A DNA stretch of 64,000 nucleotides from Mangrovibacterium lignilyticum (lineage in GTDB: Bacteria; Bacteroidota; Bacteroidia; Bacteroidales; Prolixibacteraceae), in the NCBI RefSeq assembly GCF_010882175.1, contig NZ_WKLH01000002.1:62001-126000 (forward strand), in the 5' to 3' direction. The notes under the pieces are model-generated. The model saw only the letters and a program-made list of their open reading frames with translations. It was not told where the DNA came from and searched no databases. The translations under genes were made by a program, and so were the position numbers. Each line of letters begins with the position of its first letter. Within the stretch, counting starts at the first letter, position 1. Shown one piece after another: positions 51,296 through 61,816 of the stretch.

Positions 51296-54200
51296 ATGAA
51301 AAAAAATCTGATCTATCCGCCTGATTGGCAGGGGTATTTCGTACCTAAACTTTTCTTGTGTATGAAACTAACAATCTTTCTATTCTTTTTGAGTATGTTG
51401 GGTGCCACGGCAAGTTCCTTCTCCCAGCAAAGCAAATTCAACCTTCAGTTGAAAAATACCTCGATAAAAGAAGTGTTGGATGAGCTCAAAAGTCAAAGTG
51501 ATTACCAGTTTTTCTACAGTAACGATGATTTTGATGTCAGCCGTCGTGTTGATGTTGACCTGAACAATGCGAGCATTGACAATGTGCTCGAACAAATTCT
51601 TGGGGATATGGATGTTTCCTATAAGATTGTCGATAAATCGGTGATCATTTCCAAGAGCGATGTTGTGTGGTCGTTCGATCAACAACAGCAACAACAACAA
51701 CAAGTTTCGGTTAGCGGAACGGTGACAGATGTTACTGGCCAACCGCTTCCTGGAGTTACTATTGTCGAGAAAGGTACAACAAACGGTACGGTTACCGATT
51801 TCGGCGGTAAGTATACGTTGAAGGACGTTCCAGCGGGAGCAACGATGATTTTCTCTTTTGTTGGGATGGAAAATATGGAGATTCTTCTGGAAGGAAGAAC
51901 TCAGGTAGATGTGGTGATGATTGAGCAAACCATTGGTTTGGAGGAAGTTGTTGCTATTGGTTATGGCGTACAACGAAAAGAAGAAGTTACCGGTTCTGTT
52001 GCATCTGTCAATGCAGAGCAAATGAAAGAGATACCTGCAGCTAACGTTTCTCAGGCTTTGCAGGGGCGTGTTTCCGGTGTTCAAATGACACAAACATCTT
52101 CAAAACCAGGATCTTCTATGCAGATTCGTATTCGTGGGACCCGTTCTCTGAATGCAAGTAACGATCCGTTAATCGTATTGGACGGGATTCCATTTGCCGG
52201 TTCGATCAATGATATTAGTCCAAGCGACATCAAAAGTCTCGAAATCTTAAAAGATGCCTCCGCCACTGCAATTTATGGTTCTCGTGGTGCTAACGGTGTG
52301 ATTATTATCACAACGAACAAAGGTAAAATGGGACAGAAAGCAACTGTAAGCTACGATAGCTATGTCGGGTTAAAAACTCTTTTTTCTAAATATCCAATGA
52401 TGGGGTCGTCTGACTTTATTAAGCTTCGCGAGTATGCTGGTCTTTATGCAAATGGTACGGATGAAAGTGATGATGTGAGTACTGATTGGCAGGATTTGTT
52501 GTTCCAAAATAGTATGGTAACTTCTCACGATGTTAGTGTATCTGGAGGTACAGAAACTGGGAATTATAATTTTGGTATTGGCTATTATAAAGATGAGGCT
52601 TTGGTTCCGGAACAAAATTATACTCGTTTTGCAATTCGCTCATCGTTAGACCAAAGAATTGGCGACCATGTTAAAGTAGGCTTTTCGACAAATAGTAACT
52701 ACTCCATTACTAACGGTAGCGATTTTAGTCTTTACAATACTTTGGCTACTACTTCTATCACTAATCCTTATAATGAAGATGGTTCTTTAAAGACCCGTGT
52801 AAATGTTGCCGGTATTGATGATATGTATTCGTATACCAGGGATGGTATCAAGTCACTGGGCGACGCTTGGGTAAATAAGTCGTTAGCATTTGGATCGTAT
52901 AATACTATTTATGGTGAAGTTAAAATACCTGGAGTTGAGGGATTAAAATATCGTTTGAATATAGGTTTGAACTTCCGTACGACGAATGATGGGGATTATA
53001 CTGGTGAAGGTGTTTTTAATTCAAGTGAGTCAGCAGTTTCTGTGGCAACTATCGGGAACTCGCTTACAACTAACTGGGCTATTGAAAACCTGATTACTTA
53101 TGACCGCGTGTATAATGATAAGCACAACTTCAACTTCGTCGGTCTTTATTCAGCAGAACAAACTCATTATCATAGTTCTGTTGTTTCAGCTACAGGAATT
53201 CCAGCAGATCAGTTTCAGTTCTATAATTTAGGACAAGCTACGAATGAGATTACGATTGATCCCGACAAACAAGGGTATTACGAGGCAGGATTGAAGTCGT
53301 TGATGGCCCGTGGAATGTATTCTTATGATGGTAGATACATGGTAAGTGTTGCTGTCCGGTCAGACTGGTCATCCAGGCTATCTCCAAGCAATAATAATCA
53401 TACTTATCCTGCAGTTTCGGCCGGTTGGAATATTAGTGAAGAAAACTTCATGGGTAATCTGAAAGCAGTTGATAGATTAAAACTTCGTGTTGGTTATGGA
53501 CAAACATCGAACCAGTCAGTAGATCCTTATTCAACGCTTGGGTTGTTGAGCTCATCGCCTTACAATTACGGTAATCAATATGTAACAGGTTATTATGTTT
53601 CTGAGTTAGCTAATAATAATCTTGGATGGGAATATTCAGCAACTTATAACATCGGGTTGGATTTCGGATTAGCCAATAGTCGTATAACCGGTACTTTGGA
53701 ATATTACATTCAGAAAACAAAGGATATTTTGTTTGATGTGAGCCTTCCGAGTACTTCAGGGGTTGAAAGTTACACGGCAAACATTGGTCGTTCTCAGAAC
53801 AAAGGTTTTGAATTGTCTCTTAACGGAGTAATCATGGAAGACCATAATGGCTGGACATGGGATGCTGGCATCAACCTCTACGCAAACCGAAATAAACTGA
53901 CAGGTTTGGCTTCAGGTGTGGAGCGTGACGAGTCAAACTGGTGGTTCGTAGGACACCCGATTGATGTAGTTTATGACTACAAGAAGATTGGTATCTGGAA
54001 CGAAGGAGACGCAAACATGTCCATTTTAGAACCGAATGGCCAGCCGGGGGATATCAAGGTTGAATATACCGGAGATTATAATGAAGATGGCACTCCTACA
54101 AGGCAAATCAATACGGATGATCGTCAGATAATTGATCTGGAGCCGACATTCCAGGGAGGTTTCAATACCCGCGTTGCGTACAAAAATGTTGATCTCTCAG

Positions 54201-54688
54201 TTGTTGGAGATTTCAAGGCTGGAGGTAAGCTGATCAGTACACTCTATTCTTCAAATGGTTATTTGAACATGTTAACCGGACGTAGAAATAACGTTGATGT
54301 TGATTACTGGACAGAATCGAATACTGATGCAAAGTATCCAAAGCCAGGTGGTACGTTAGCTGGCGACAATCCAAAATATGGAAGCACTTTAGGTTATTTC
54401 GACGCTTCTTATCTGAAAGTGAGAACCATTACATTGGGATATAATTTTGATCGCGAAGGGTGGCTTAAAGACGCCGGCATCAGTAAACTGAGACTTTACT
54501 TTACTGTACAGAATCCATTTGTTTTGTTTTCTCCATATCATAAAGAATCGGGTGGAGATCCGGAAACTAACTCTTATGGTAATGAAAACCAGGCTGTGTC
54601 GACTTCTTACGCAAAGCGTCTTTTGGTTATTGGTACAAACTCTCCATCTACGCGTAATTTCTTATTTGGTATTAATCTGACTTTCTAG
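51296..54688 (+). CDS. SusC-family TonB-dependent transducer with STN domain and poly-Gln linker (PUL D)
   Basis: 1130 residues. The extension MKKNLIYPPDWQGYFVPK precedes a second Met (51362) and a signal peptide cut near SSFSQ. STN domain about 45-118 (LQLKNTSIKEVLDELKSQSD), then a linker with eight Gln in a row (129-136), the carboxypeptidase-like domain (about 137-212; VTDVTGQPLPGVTIVEKGT), EEVVAIGYGVQRKEEVTG, the plug (GRVSGVQMTQTSSKPGSSMQ, IKSLEILKDASAT) and the barrel ending GINLTF. The plug sequence differs in style from PULs B and C (SSKPGSS instead of TGIPGQG), so it belongs to another SusC branch. Both import and signalling to FecR are expected. The susD gene follows after 12 bp. 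Confidence 0.97.
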   Translation: MKKNLIYPPDWQGYFVPKLFLCMKLTIFLFFLSMLGATASSFSQQSKFNLQLKNTSIKEVLDELKSQSDYQFFYSNDDFDVSRRVDVDLNNASIDNVLEQILGDMDVSYKIVDKSVIISKSDVVWSFDQQQQQQQQVSVSGTVTDVTGQPLPGVTIVEKGTTNGTVTDFGGKYTLKDVPAGATMIFSFVGMENMEILLEGRTQVDVVMIEQTIGLEEVVAIGYGVQRKEEVTGSVASVNAEQMKEIPAANVSQALQGRVSGVQMTQTSSKPGSSMQIRIRGTRSLNASNDPLIVLDGIPFAGSINDISPSDIKSLEILKDASATAIYGSRGANGVIIITTNKGKMGQKATVSYDSYVGLKTLFSKYPMMGSSDFIKLREYAGLYANGTDESDDVSTDWQDLLFQNSMVTSHDVSVSGGTETGNYNFGIGYYKDEALVPEQNYTRFAIRSSLDQRIGDHVKVGFSTNSNYSITNGSDFSLYNTLATTSITNPYNEDGSLKTRVNVAGIDDMYSYTRDGIKSLGDAWVNKSLAFGSYNTIYGEVKIPGVEGLKYRLNIGLNFRTTNDGDYTGEGVFNSSESAVSVATIGNSLTTNWAIENLITYDRVYNDKHNFNFVGLYSAEQTHYHSSVVSATGIPADQFQFYNLGQATNEITIDPDKQGYYEAGLKSLMARGMYSYDGRYMVSVAVRSDWSSRLSPSNNNHTYPAVSAGWNISEENFMGNLKAVDRLKLRVGYGQTSNQSVDPYSTLGLLSSSPYNYGNQYVTGYYVSELANNNLGWEYSATYNIGLDFGLANSRITGTLEYYIQKTKDILFDVSLPSTSGVESYTANIGRSQNKGFELSLNGVIMEDHNGWTWDAGINLYANRNKLTGLASGVERDESNWWFVGHPIDVVYDYKKIGIWNEGDANMSILEPNGQPGDIKVEYTGDYNEDGTPTRQINTDDRQIIDLEPTFQGGFNTRVAYKNVDLSVVGDFKAGGKLISTLYSSNGYLNMLTGRRNNVDVDYWTESNTDAKYPKPGGTLAGDNPKYGSTLGYFDASYLKVRTITLGYNFDREGWLKDAGISKLRLYFTVQNPFVLFSPYHKESGGDPETNSYGNENQAVSTSYAKRLLVIGTNSPSTRNFLFGINLTF

Positions 54689-54700
54689 AACCTGATAACT

Positions 54701-56674
54701 ATGAAATATTTTCAATTTAAAAATATAATAGGAACAGCCTTACTGGCATTGTTCTTTGTAGGGTGCTCCGATATTTTGGACGAAACCCCGCGTGCGACAT
54801 TCACTCCCGAATATTTTAAAACCCAGGAAGGAGCAGAAGGAGGACTGACATATTTATATGCGAATTTGCGTTACATGTTTGGAAACGGGTATTTTCTGAA
54901 TGCATATGAAACGGGTACTGATGAGTATACGTACGGTTTCAGTGCTGATGAACAGTTCAAAGCAATGGACTATTCAGGGGCTGGAGTCTTGACCTCGGCA
55001 AATAGTAATTCCAATATCACCTGGGAATATGCTTTTAAAAGCATCAATACCGCAAACGGTATTATTCAATATGGAACAGATGCGGGAGTCTCAGATGCAT
55101 ATATCGCTGAAGCTAAATTTTTCCGTGCATTCAACTATTTTCTGTTGGTTCAGACCTTTGGGGGGGTACCTTTAGATTTAGGATCAGGTGAGTTGGCTTT
55201 TAATACAAGTCCATCACGTACCTCAGTGCGCAATACCGTGGCTGAAGTTTACACAACAGCGATTTTTCCGGATTTGTTGGACGCTATTGCGAACCTCCCG
55301 GAAGAAGGTCGGGCAACAGGTACAGCAACGACGACTTTAGCACGTTTATTTTTGGCAAAAGCTTATTTGACTTATGGCTGGTGGCTGGAAAATCCGAACG
55401 ACATTGCCACTTATCCGTTCGTTGATAGCAGAACTGACCCTGACGGTCAAAGTGCATCCTGGTATTTTCAGGAGGCTTATAATGTAGCAGTAACTGCAAT
55501 TGACAATCCTGGCCCCTTCTCTTTGCAAACATCATTTTATCAGATACATGTAGGTTCAAACGATCGGCACAGTGAGATGCTGCTATATGCCGATCATACT
55601 GAAGATAGTGAATACTATGACGGCTCAAGTCACTCTTATAACAGTGGGTCAGCTCCGGGTAACTTTGCTGCATGGTTTCCTAACTGGAACTATTCAGGAA
55701 ACTTAACAAGTTACACTGCCAGCGGTTCGGCTTTAATTTCGACACAACGTGAGGAAGCTCAGCCTTACGGACGTCCTTGGAGTCGTATGTCAACACCAAT
55801 TGGTGTATTTGAAGATACTTTTGGAGATAAAACTTATGACTCTCGTTACGACGGAACATTTAATACTGTTTTCAGAGGAAACTGGCAAAAAAATTCTTCT
55901 TATGAAGGATCTGACTATGACGTTTTGTATAACGCAAACAACTTAGCTGTGGAGATGGGTGATCCGGTTTTAACTTTCGTAAATGAGGATTCTTCAGAGA
56001 TCAGCTATCCAGCTTCTTCTTCAGAAGATAAAAGTGGAATGGGAGCCGGTACGCTTCCCGGAAGAGCAGATTGGATTGTCGGTCCCTCGGCAATCAGTCG
56101 GTTTGCCTGGCCAACGCTATGGAAGCTGGGACCTTATGTTTCGACGCATGAGCAGGATGGTGGATTGGGTTCACCGAATAGCGGTATCACACGTCCATTC
56201 CCGATTGCTAAATTGTCTGAATTGTATCTGGTTGCTGCTGAAGCTGCGGTAAAGGGTGCATCAGGTACCTATTCTGCTATTGATTTTGTAAACGTTCTGC
56301 GTGCCCGTGCCGGTGTATGGACATACAGCAATAGCGGTGATTCGATTGTAAGTGTCGATTATAGCGCTCAGATGATTGCCAATACTCCTTCTGCAATTAC
56401 AATTGATTACATTCTGGCCGAACGCTCTCGTGAATTCTTCGGAGAGGGTTACCGTTGGTTGGACTTGGTTCGTACCCAAAAGTGGGGTGAGATTGCCGGA
56501 GAATTTGATATCTGTAGTGATGCCTCAAAAGAGAATGCTCATGTGCACGATAGAGAGACTTTTAACAGGACTATAACAGAAAAAGATTATTTGCGTCCAA
56601 TTCCTTCGAACCAGATTGATGGTTTAGAGATGTCGGAAGCCGACAAAGAGGCTTATCAAAATCCAGGTTATTAA
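54701..56674 (+). CDS. SusD-family glycan-binding lipoprotein (PUL D)
   Basis: 657 residues, longer than the other three. Lipobox VGC at about 20-22. SusD motifs: DETPRATFTPEYFKTQEGAE, IAEAKFFRAFNYFLLVQTFGGVPLDL cut by one turn, FPIAKLSELYLVAAEAAVKG, ERSREFFGEGYRWLDLVRTQ, and the end YQNPGY. The extra length lies in the central region (about 200-480) with many Ser/Gly/Tyr-rich loops, typical of SusD proteins for branched or large glycans. It caps the SusC 12 bp upstream. A terminator 41 bp after the stop closes the susCD unit. Confidence 0.96.
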   Translation: MKYFQFKNIIGTALLALFFVGCSDILDETPRATFTPEYFKTQEGAEGGLTYLYANLRYMFGNGYFLNAYETGTDEYTYGFSADEQFKAMDYSGAGVLTSANSNSNITWEYAFKSINTANGIIQYGTDAGVSDAYIAEAKFFRAFNYFLLVQTFGGVPLDLGSGELAFNTSPSRTSVRNTVAEVYTTAIFPDLLDAIANLPEEGRATGTATTTLARLFLAKAYLTYGWWLENPNDIATYPFVDSRTDPDGQSASWYFQEAYNVAVTAIDNPGPFSLQTSFYQIHVGSNDRHSEMLLYADHTEDSEYYDGSSHSYNSGSAPGNFAAWFPNWNYSGNLTSYTASGSALISTQREEAQPYGRPWSRMSTPIGVFEDTFGDKTYDSRYDGTFNTVFRGNWQKNSSYEGSDYDVLYNANNLAVEMGDPVLTFVNEDSSEISYPASSSEDKSGMGAGTLPGRADWIVGPSAISRFAWPTLWKLGPYVSTHEQDGGLGSPNSGITRPFPIAKLSELYLVAAEAAVKGASGTYSAIDFVNVLRARAGVWTYSNSGDSIVSVDYSAQMIANTPSAITIDYILAERSREFFGEGYRWLDLVRTQKWGEIAGEFDICSDASKENAHVHDRETFNRTITEKDYLRPIPSNQIDGLEMSEADKEAYQNPGY

Positions 56675-56715
56675 TTTGGTAGGATTTCATAAGTTTAATT
56701 GAATAGATTCAAAAT

Positions 56716-56745
56716 GGGACCGGACTAAGTTCCGGTTCCGTTTTT
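56716..56745 (+). terminator. Rho-independent-type terminator after susD (PUL D)
   Basis: A 9-bp stem with one G-T pair (GGGACCGGA / TCCGGTTCC), a 6-base loop and a G plus five T residues. Read-through or a second promoter is needed for the GH2-GH67 genes. Confidence 0.8.
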
Positions 56746-56866
56746 CCAAAATAGAGGCAGGCACAATTTCAGTTTGCTAATGTGTCAGCCAGTCTTGATT
56801 TTCCGACCGGCACGGAAAGCGTATCCAAAACTGGTGGTGCTTTCAGCCAGAAAAAATTAGTCAACG

Positions 56867-59608
56867 ATGAATCGAACCTACACGAAGACCAGGAACTTAC
56901 TATTCCTCTGTTTGCTCTTTTTCGTTTTTGGATGCAAGCCGAACCCGGCAGCTGAAAAAGTTGTCCGCGAACGTATCAGTTTAAATGGCGGATGGGCTTT
57001 TTACAAATACGATAGCTCCGAAAAGAGTGACTCGCTGATTTACGATGTGCGCCCGGATGGAAAAGAGAATAACGACAGCAAGGATGCCGATTCAAAGCCG
57101 ACAGAGGCTGTTGATATCGAAGCAAAGCAACTGGCATTGAAACCGTGGGTAATGCCAACAGCAAACGAATTTATCGCAAATCCTTCTGCGAAGTACAGTC
57201 GGCCGGAAGGAAATCCCGGCGGCGATTTCCCGTTTGTTCAGGCTGATTTTGATGACAGTTCGTGGGAGCCGGTAAATTTACCACACGACTGGGCGATCAA
57301 AGGGCCATTCTTCGTCGGCGAAAATCCCGAAGTTGGTGGCGGTATGGGACGCCTCCCTAGCAACGGTGTGGGCTGGTACCGTAAAAAGTTGACTATTCCT
57401 GCTGCTGATGCCGGAAAATCCATCTTTCTTGATATCGACGGAGCCATGTCGTATGCTATCGTCTGGTTAAACGGAAATTTGGTTGGAGGCTGGCCTTATG
57501 GCTATAATTCCTGGCGCGTCGATCTGACGCCCTACCTTATCCCCGGAGGCACAAATCAGCTGGCTATCCGGGTTGATAATCCTAATTATTCAGCTCGCTG
57601 GTATCCCGGCGGCGGCATTTACCGCAATGTTTGGCTGGTAAAAACAACCCCTGTTCACATTGTCCATTGGGGAACATTTGTAAGAACGAGCGATATTTCC
57701 AACGAGTCTGCCAAACTCGATCTGGAAGTAAAAATTGAAAACAGTTCAGAAAAAGACATTGAAACAAAACTGATTACCCGGATTTATGAGTTGGACGAAA
57801 ACGGCAAGCGAAAAGAAGCCGTCGTTGGAGGCTTTGAGCCACAAACCTTATCTGTTGTTGCAGGAGAGCAGGCAAAAGCTGAAACGAGCACAATTTTTAA
57901 AAATCCAAAGCTTTGGGGTCCACGTCCAACGCAGCAACCAAATTTATATGTTGCGGTTACAGAGCTTTATGAGAATGAAAAATTAATCGACCAATACGAA
58001 ACACGGTTTGGCATTCGCGATGTGAAATTCGCCCCGAATCAAGGAGTTCTGGTGAATGGCGAACTGATCAATATTCACGGAGTTAACCAGCACCACGATT
58101 TAGGCGCTTTAGGCGCTGCCTTTAATACCCGAGCTGCCGAACGCCAACTCGAAATATTACGTGACATGGGTTGCAATGCCATCCGAATGTCGCACAACCC
58201 AGCGGCTCCGGAGCTGCTGGAGCTCACCGACCGTATGGGATTCCTGGTCATCGATGAGATTTTCGACTGCTGGGAAATGAAAAAAACGCCTCACGACTTC
58301 CACCTCATTTTTCCGGATTGGTCGGAGCCGGATACACGCGCCTTTATTCGCCGCGACCGCAACTGTCCGTCGGTTATCATTTGGAGTTTTGGTAATGAAG
58401 TCGGCGAGCAATATACCGCCGAAAAAGGAGCTGCAGTTGGGCAGCGGCTGTATGATTTAGTGAAAGAAGAAGATCCGACACGCCCGGCAATTACGGCGAT
58501 GAATTATGCGAAACCATTCATGGAACTTCCCAAGGTGCCCGATTTGATTGGGCTGAATTACCAGGGCGAAGGTATTCGGCAGGATCCGATGTTTGAAGGT
58601 ACCGATCGCATTCGGACGGCACCTCAGTATCCAGCCTTTCACGAGCAATTCCCGGGCAAAGTCATTATCAGTACCGAGTCGGCATCAGCTTTAAGTACCC
58701 GTGGAACCTATCTGTTTCCGGTGTCGGAGAAAGTGAGTGCTCCGGTTCGCGAAGGTAAAGGTGGAAATGAAGCCAAAGGCTATGTGAGTGCCTATGAGCT
58801 CTATGCTGTCGACTTTGGTTCAAGCGCAGATAAAGTGTTTGCTGCTCAGGATGCACATCCTTTTGTTGCCGGCGAGTTTGTCTGGACTGGCTGGGATTAC
58901 ATAGGCGAGCCTACTCCATACTATTCTGCCAGAAGTTCTTATTCCGGAATTATCGATTTAGCGGGATTTCCGAAAGATCGTTACTACCTGTACCAGGCAC
59001 GTTGGCGTCCCGATTTGCCAATGGTTCATGTTCTTCCACACTGGAACTGGCCCGGTCGGATAGGTCTGGTGACACCGGTACATGTGATTACCTCGGGCGA
59101 CGAAGTTGAGTTGTTCCTGAACGGCCGTTCGTTGGGTAAGAAAACCAAAGGTGAATTTGAATACCGCTTGCGCTGGGATGATGTGCGTTACGAGCCGGGT
59201 GAGTTGAAAGCAGTGGCTTACAAAGATGGAAAAGAGTGGGCTGAGCAAATTATTGGGACGACCGGTGAGGCTTCAGGGATAGCATTGGAAGCTGATCGAA
59301 ATAAAATTTCTGCGGATGGTAAAGATTTGGCATTTGTTACCGTAAAAGTGACTGATGAAAACGGACTGCTGGTTCCGGATGCTGCGAACAATATCCATTT
59401 CAGGGTAGAAGGGCCCGGCGAAATTGTGGCGACCGACAACGGCGATCCCACTGATATGAACGCTTTCCCGTCGCACGACCGAAAAGCATTTGGCGGACTT
59501 TGCCTTGTGATTGTAAAAGCGCAGGCCGGAGCCGAAGGACCAATTCTGTTAAAAGCGGAGTCCGCTCGGCTCAAGTCAACCGAAATCACCATTGAACTGA
59601 AACTCTGA
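56867..59608 (+). CDS. GH2 glycosidase lipoprotein with DUF4982 and Ig-like C-terminus
   Basis: 913 residues, lipobox FGC at about 21-23. Sugar-binding domain (about 35-255; LPHDWAIKGPF, WYRKKLTIPA, WYPGGGIYRNVWL), Ig-like domain, TIM barrel (about 370-660; HGVNQHHDLGALG, MGCNAIRMSHNPAAPELLELTD cut at the strand end) with acid Glu511 in FGNEVGE and nucleophile Glu604 in ISTESAS. Then DUF4982 (about 720-780; VELFLNGRSLGKK) and an invasin-like Ig domain. The build is that of Bacteroidota beta-galactosidases and related GH2 enzymes with DUF4982; beta-galactosidase or another exo-beta activity cannot be told apart. Position before GH67 suggests a role in releasing a side sugar from a xylan-derived oligosaccharide. 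Confidence 0.92.
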   Translation: MNRTYTKTRNLLFLCLLFFVFGCKPNPAAEKVVRERISLNGGWAFYKYDSSEKSDSLIYDVRPDGKENNDSKDADSKPTEAVDIEAKQLALKPWVMPTANEFIANPSAKYSRPEGNPGGDFPFVQADFDDSSWEPVNLPHDWAIKGPFFVGENPEVGGGMGRLPSNGVGWYRKKLTIPAADAGKSIFLDIDGAMSYAIVWLNGNLVGGWPYGYNSWRVDLTPYLIPGGTNQLAIRVDNPNYSARWYPGGGIYRNVWLVKTTPVHIVHWGTFVRTSDISNESAKLDLEVKIENSSEKDIETKLITRIYELDENGKRKEAVVGGFEPQTLSVVAGEQAKAETSTIFKNPKLWGPRPTQQPNLYVAVTELYENEKLIDQYETRFGIRDVKFAPNQGVLVNGELINIHGVNQHHDLGALGAAFNTRAAERQLEILRDMGCNAIRMSHNPAAPELLELTDRMGFLVIDEIFDCWEMKKTPHDFHLIFPDWSEPDTRAFIRRDRNCPSVIIWSFGNEVGEQYTAEKGAAVGQRLYDLVKEEDPTRPAITAMNYAKPFMELPKVPDLIGLNYQGEGIRQDPMFEGTDRIRTAPQYPAFHEQFPGKVIISTESASALSTRGTYLFPVSEKVSAPVREGKGGNEAKGYVSAYELYAVDFGSSADKVFAAQDAHPFVAGEFVWTGWDYIGEPTPYYSARSSYSGIIDLAGFPKDRYYLYQARWRPDLPMVHVLPHWNWPGRIGLVTPVHVITSGDEVELFLNGRSLGKKTKGEFEYRLRWDDVRYEPGELKAVAYKDGKEWAEQIIGTTGEASGIALEADRNKISADGKDLAFVTVKVTDENGLLVPDAANNIHFRVEGPGEIVATDNGDPTDMNAFPSHDRKAFGGLCLVIVKAQAGAEGPILLKAESARLKSTEITIELKL

Positions 59609-59635
59609 CGATAATTAACGAAAAACCACAAACCA

Positions 59636-61780
59636 ATGAAAATAAAATCAATCATATCAAGCCTGTTTATACTGTTGTTGGTCAATTCTGCCTCATTCGC
59701 TCAAGCGATTGATGGTTCCCAATTGTGGTTCACCAACCAACAGCATTCGGCCAAAGTTAGAACCGCGATTCCGACGATTGTTTGCATTCAGGAAGAATCA
59801 GCCACTTTCCAAATTATAAAAGAGGAACTTGCCGAAAGTATTCCGGCTTTAGGAATCGGTGAAGTGAGTTTCACTCAAAAAACCGCCAAAAATATCGTAC
59901 TGGTTGGAACTTTAAAATCGAAAGCAATTGCCAGCCAGCTGAATGAAGACGAATTGACAAAGCTTGGAAATGATGGCTTCATCATTCGCAGATCGAAAGG
60001 TGAAGGTACAATATTAATTGCTGCAAACACGGAGTTTGGAACATTATACGGAGTTTACGAATTTCTGCGTCTGATTAAAACAAGCTCTTCCGATTTGGCA
60101 GAAATTGATCGGATTGAAATCCCTTCGTACCATCGCCGGGTTTTAAATCATTGGGACAACCTGGATGGAACAGTAGAACGTGGCTATGCCGGTCATTCCA
60201 TCTGGAAATGGGACGAGTTGCCTTCAACAATCAGTCCGCGCTACGAGGCGTATGCCCGAGCGAATGCATCTATCGGTATCAACGGCGCGGTGTTGAATAA
60301 CGTGAATGCCAATCCCGATATTTTGACGAAAGACTACCTGGAAAAAGTAAAAGTTATTGCTGGTATTTTCCGCCCTTACGGCATCAAAGTTTATTTGTCG
60401 GTTAACTTTTCGTCGCCTAAAGAATTGGGAGGTTTGGAGAATTCAGATCCGTTAAACGACCAGGTAAAAGCCTGGTGGAACGATAAAGCAGATGAGATCT
60501 ACTCGATGATTCCCGATTTCGGAGGCTTCCTGGTGAAAGCTAATTCCGAAGGCCTCCCGGGGCCGCAGGACTACGGTCGTACGCACGCTGATGGCGCCAA
60601 CATGTTGGCCGACGCACTGGCTCCGCATGGAGGTATCGTCATGTGGCGTGCTTTTGTTTACAACCCGGATGGCGACGACCGTGCCAAGCAGGCCTACAAA
60701 GAGTTCGTTCCCCTGGACGGACAGTTCCGGAAGAATGTGATCATCCAGCTGAAAAACGGTCCGATTGATTTTCAACCTCGCGAGCCTTTCAGCCCGATGT
60801 TTGGCGCGATGAAATACACCACGCTAATGCCCGAATTTCAAATTACACAGGAATACCTTGGATTCTCTGATCATCTGGTATTCTTGTCAACGCTTTTCGA
60901 AGAGTGCCTGAATACGGATACATACGCGGAAGGGCCAAACACAACAATAGCCCGGATTACCGATGGTGAAGTGTTTAACGATTCTATAACGGCAATTGCC
61001 GGGGTAGCTAATATTGGTGAAGATACCAATTGGTGCGGGCATCATTTTGCCCAATCAAACTGGTATGCTTTCGGACGTTTGGCTTGGAACAATAAGTTGT
61101 CTTCAGCAGAAATTGCCAACGAATGGCTCAAGCAAACCTTCACCCAAGACGCGGATTTTGTTGCTCAAATGCAAACGGTGATGCTGCAATCGCGCGAGGC
61201 AGTTGTCGATTACATGACCCCGATCGGTTTGCACCACCTGATGGGCTGGAGCCATCATCACGGACCGGAGCCTTGGTGCGAGATCCCGGGAGCACGGCCG
61301 GATTGGTTACCGACCTATTATCACAAAGCGGATTCGGCAGGCATTGGTTTCGATCGCTCAACAACCGGAAGTGAAGCGGTATTGCAATATGCGGAGCCGC
61401 TTCGGTCAATCTACGATAATATTTCAACCTGTCCCGAAATGTACTTGCTGTGGTTCCATCATTTGTCCTGGGATTACATCTTGCACAACGGCAATACGTT
61501 ATGGGATGAACTGTGCTACAAATATTCCTCTGGAGTTGATCGGGTAAAAGTATTTCAGCAAACCTGGGATCGGATGGAAGGGAAGATTGATGTGCAACGT
61601 TTTAAGGACGTTCAGGCGAGATTGGCGATCCAGGCAACCGAAGCTATGTGGTGGCGCGATGCCTGTTTGCTCTATTTTCAAACCTTTTCGGGTAAGCCTA
61701 TTCCGATGGAGCTGGAACGCCCGGTTCATGTGCTAGAGAAGTTGAAACAAATCAAGTTCGACATGACACACCACAATTAG
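59636..61780 (+). CDS. GH67 alpha-glucuronidase
   Basis: 714 residues, signal peptide ending ASFAQ. N-terminal alpha/beta domain (about 25-160), barrel (NHWDNLDGTVERGYAGHSIW, LNNVNANPDIL, VYLSVNFSSPKELGG, ANSEGLPGPQDYGRTHADGA split by the loop, WRAFVY, QLKNGPIDFQPREPF) and a helical C-terminal domain. Catalytic residues fit the Cellvibrio japonicus enzyme: Glu305, Asp378 and Glu406 have the same spacing (73 and 28) as its acid Glu292 and bases Asp365 and Glu393. It removes (4-O-methyl-)glucuronic acid from the non-reducing end of aldouronic acids made from glucuronoxylan. GH67 is seldom used for any other polymer, so it names the substrate of PUL D. The symporter gene follows after 36 bp. Confidence 0.96.
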   Translation: MKIKSIISSLFILLLVNSASFAQAIDGSQLWFTNQQHSAKVRTAIPTIVCIQEESATFQIIKEELAESIPALGIGEVSFTQKTAKNIVLVGTLKSKAIASQLNEDELTKLGNDGFIIRRSKGEGTILIAANTEFGTLYGVYEFLRLIKTSSSDLAEIDRIEIPSYHRRVLNHWDNLDGTVERGYAGHSIWKWDELPSTISPRYEAYARANASIGINGAVLNNVNANPDILTKDYLEKVKVIAGIFRPYGIKVYLSVNFSSPKELGGLENSDPLNDQVKAWWNDKADEIYSMIPDFGGFLVKANSEGLPGPQDYGRTHADGANMLADALAPHGGIVMWRAFVYNPDGDDRAKQAYKEFVPLDGQFRKNVIIQLKNGPIDFQPREPFSPMFGAMKYTTLMPEFQITQEYLGFSDHLVFLSTLFEECLNTDTYAEGPNTTIARITDGEVFNDSITAIAGVANIGEDTNWCGHHFAQSNWYAFGRLAWNNKLSSAEIANEWLKQTFTQDADFVAQMQTVMLQSREAVVDYMTPIGLHHLMGWSHHHGPEPWCEIPGARPDWLPTYYHKADSAGIGFDRSTTGSEAVLQYAEPLRSIYDNISTCPEMYLLWFHHLSWDYILHNGNTLWDELCYKYSSGVDRVKVFQQTWDRMEGKIDVQRFKDVQARLAIQATEAMWWRDACLLYFQTFSGKPIPMELERPVHVLEKLKQIKFDMTHHN

Positions 61781-61816
61781 AAAATCAACAAATCACAAAT
61801 CTAATACCAATCAAAT

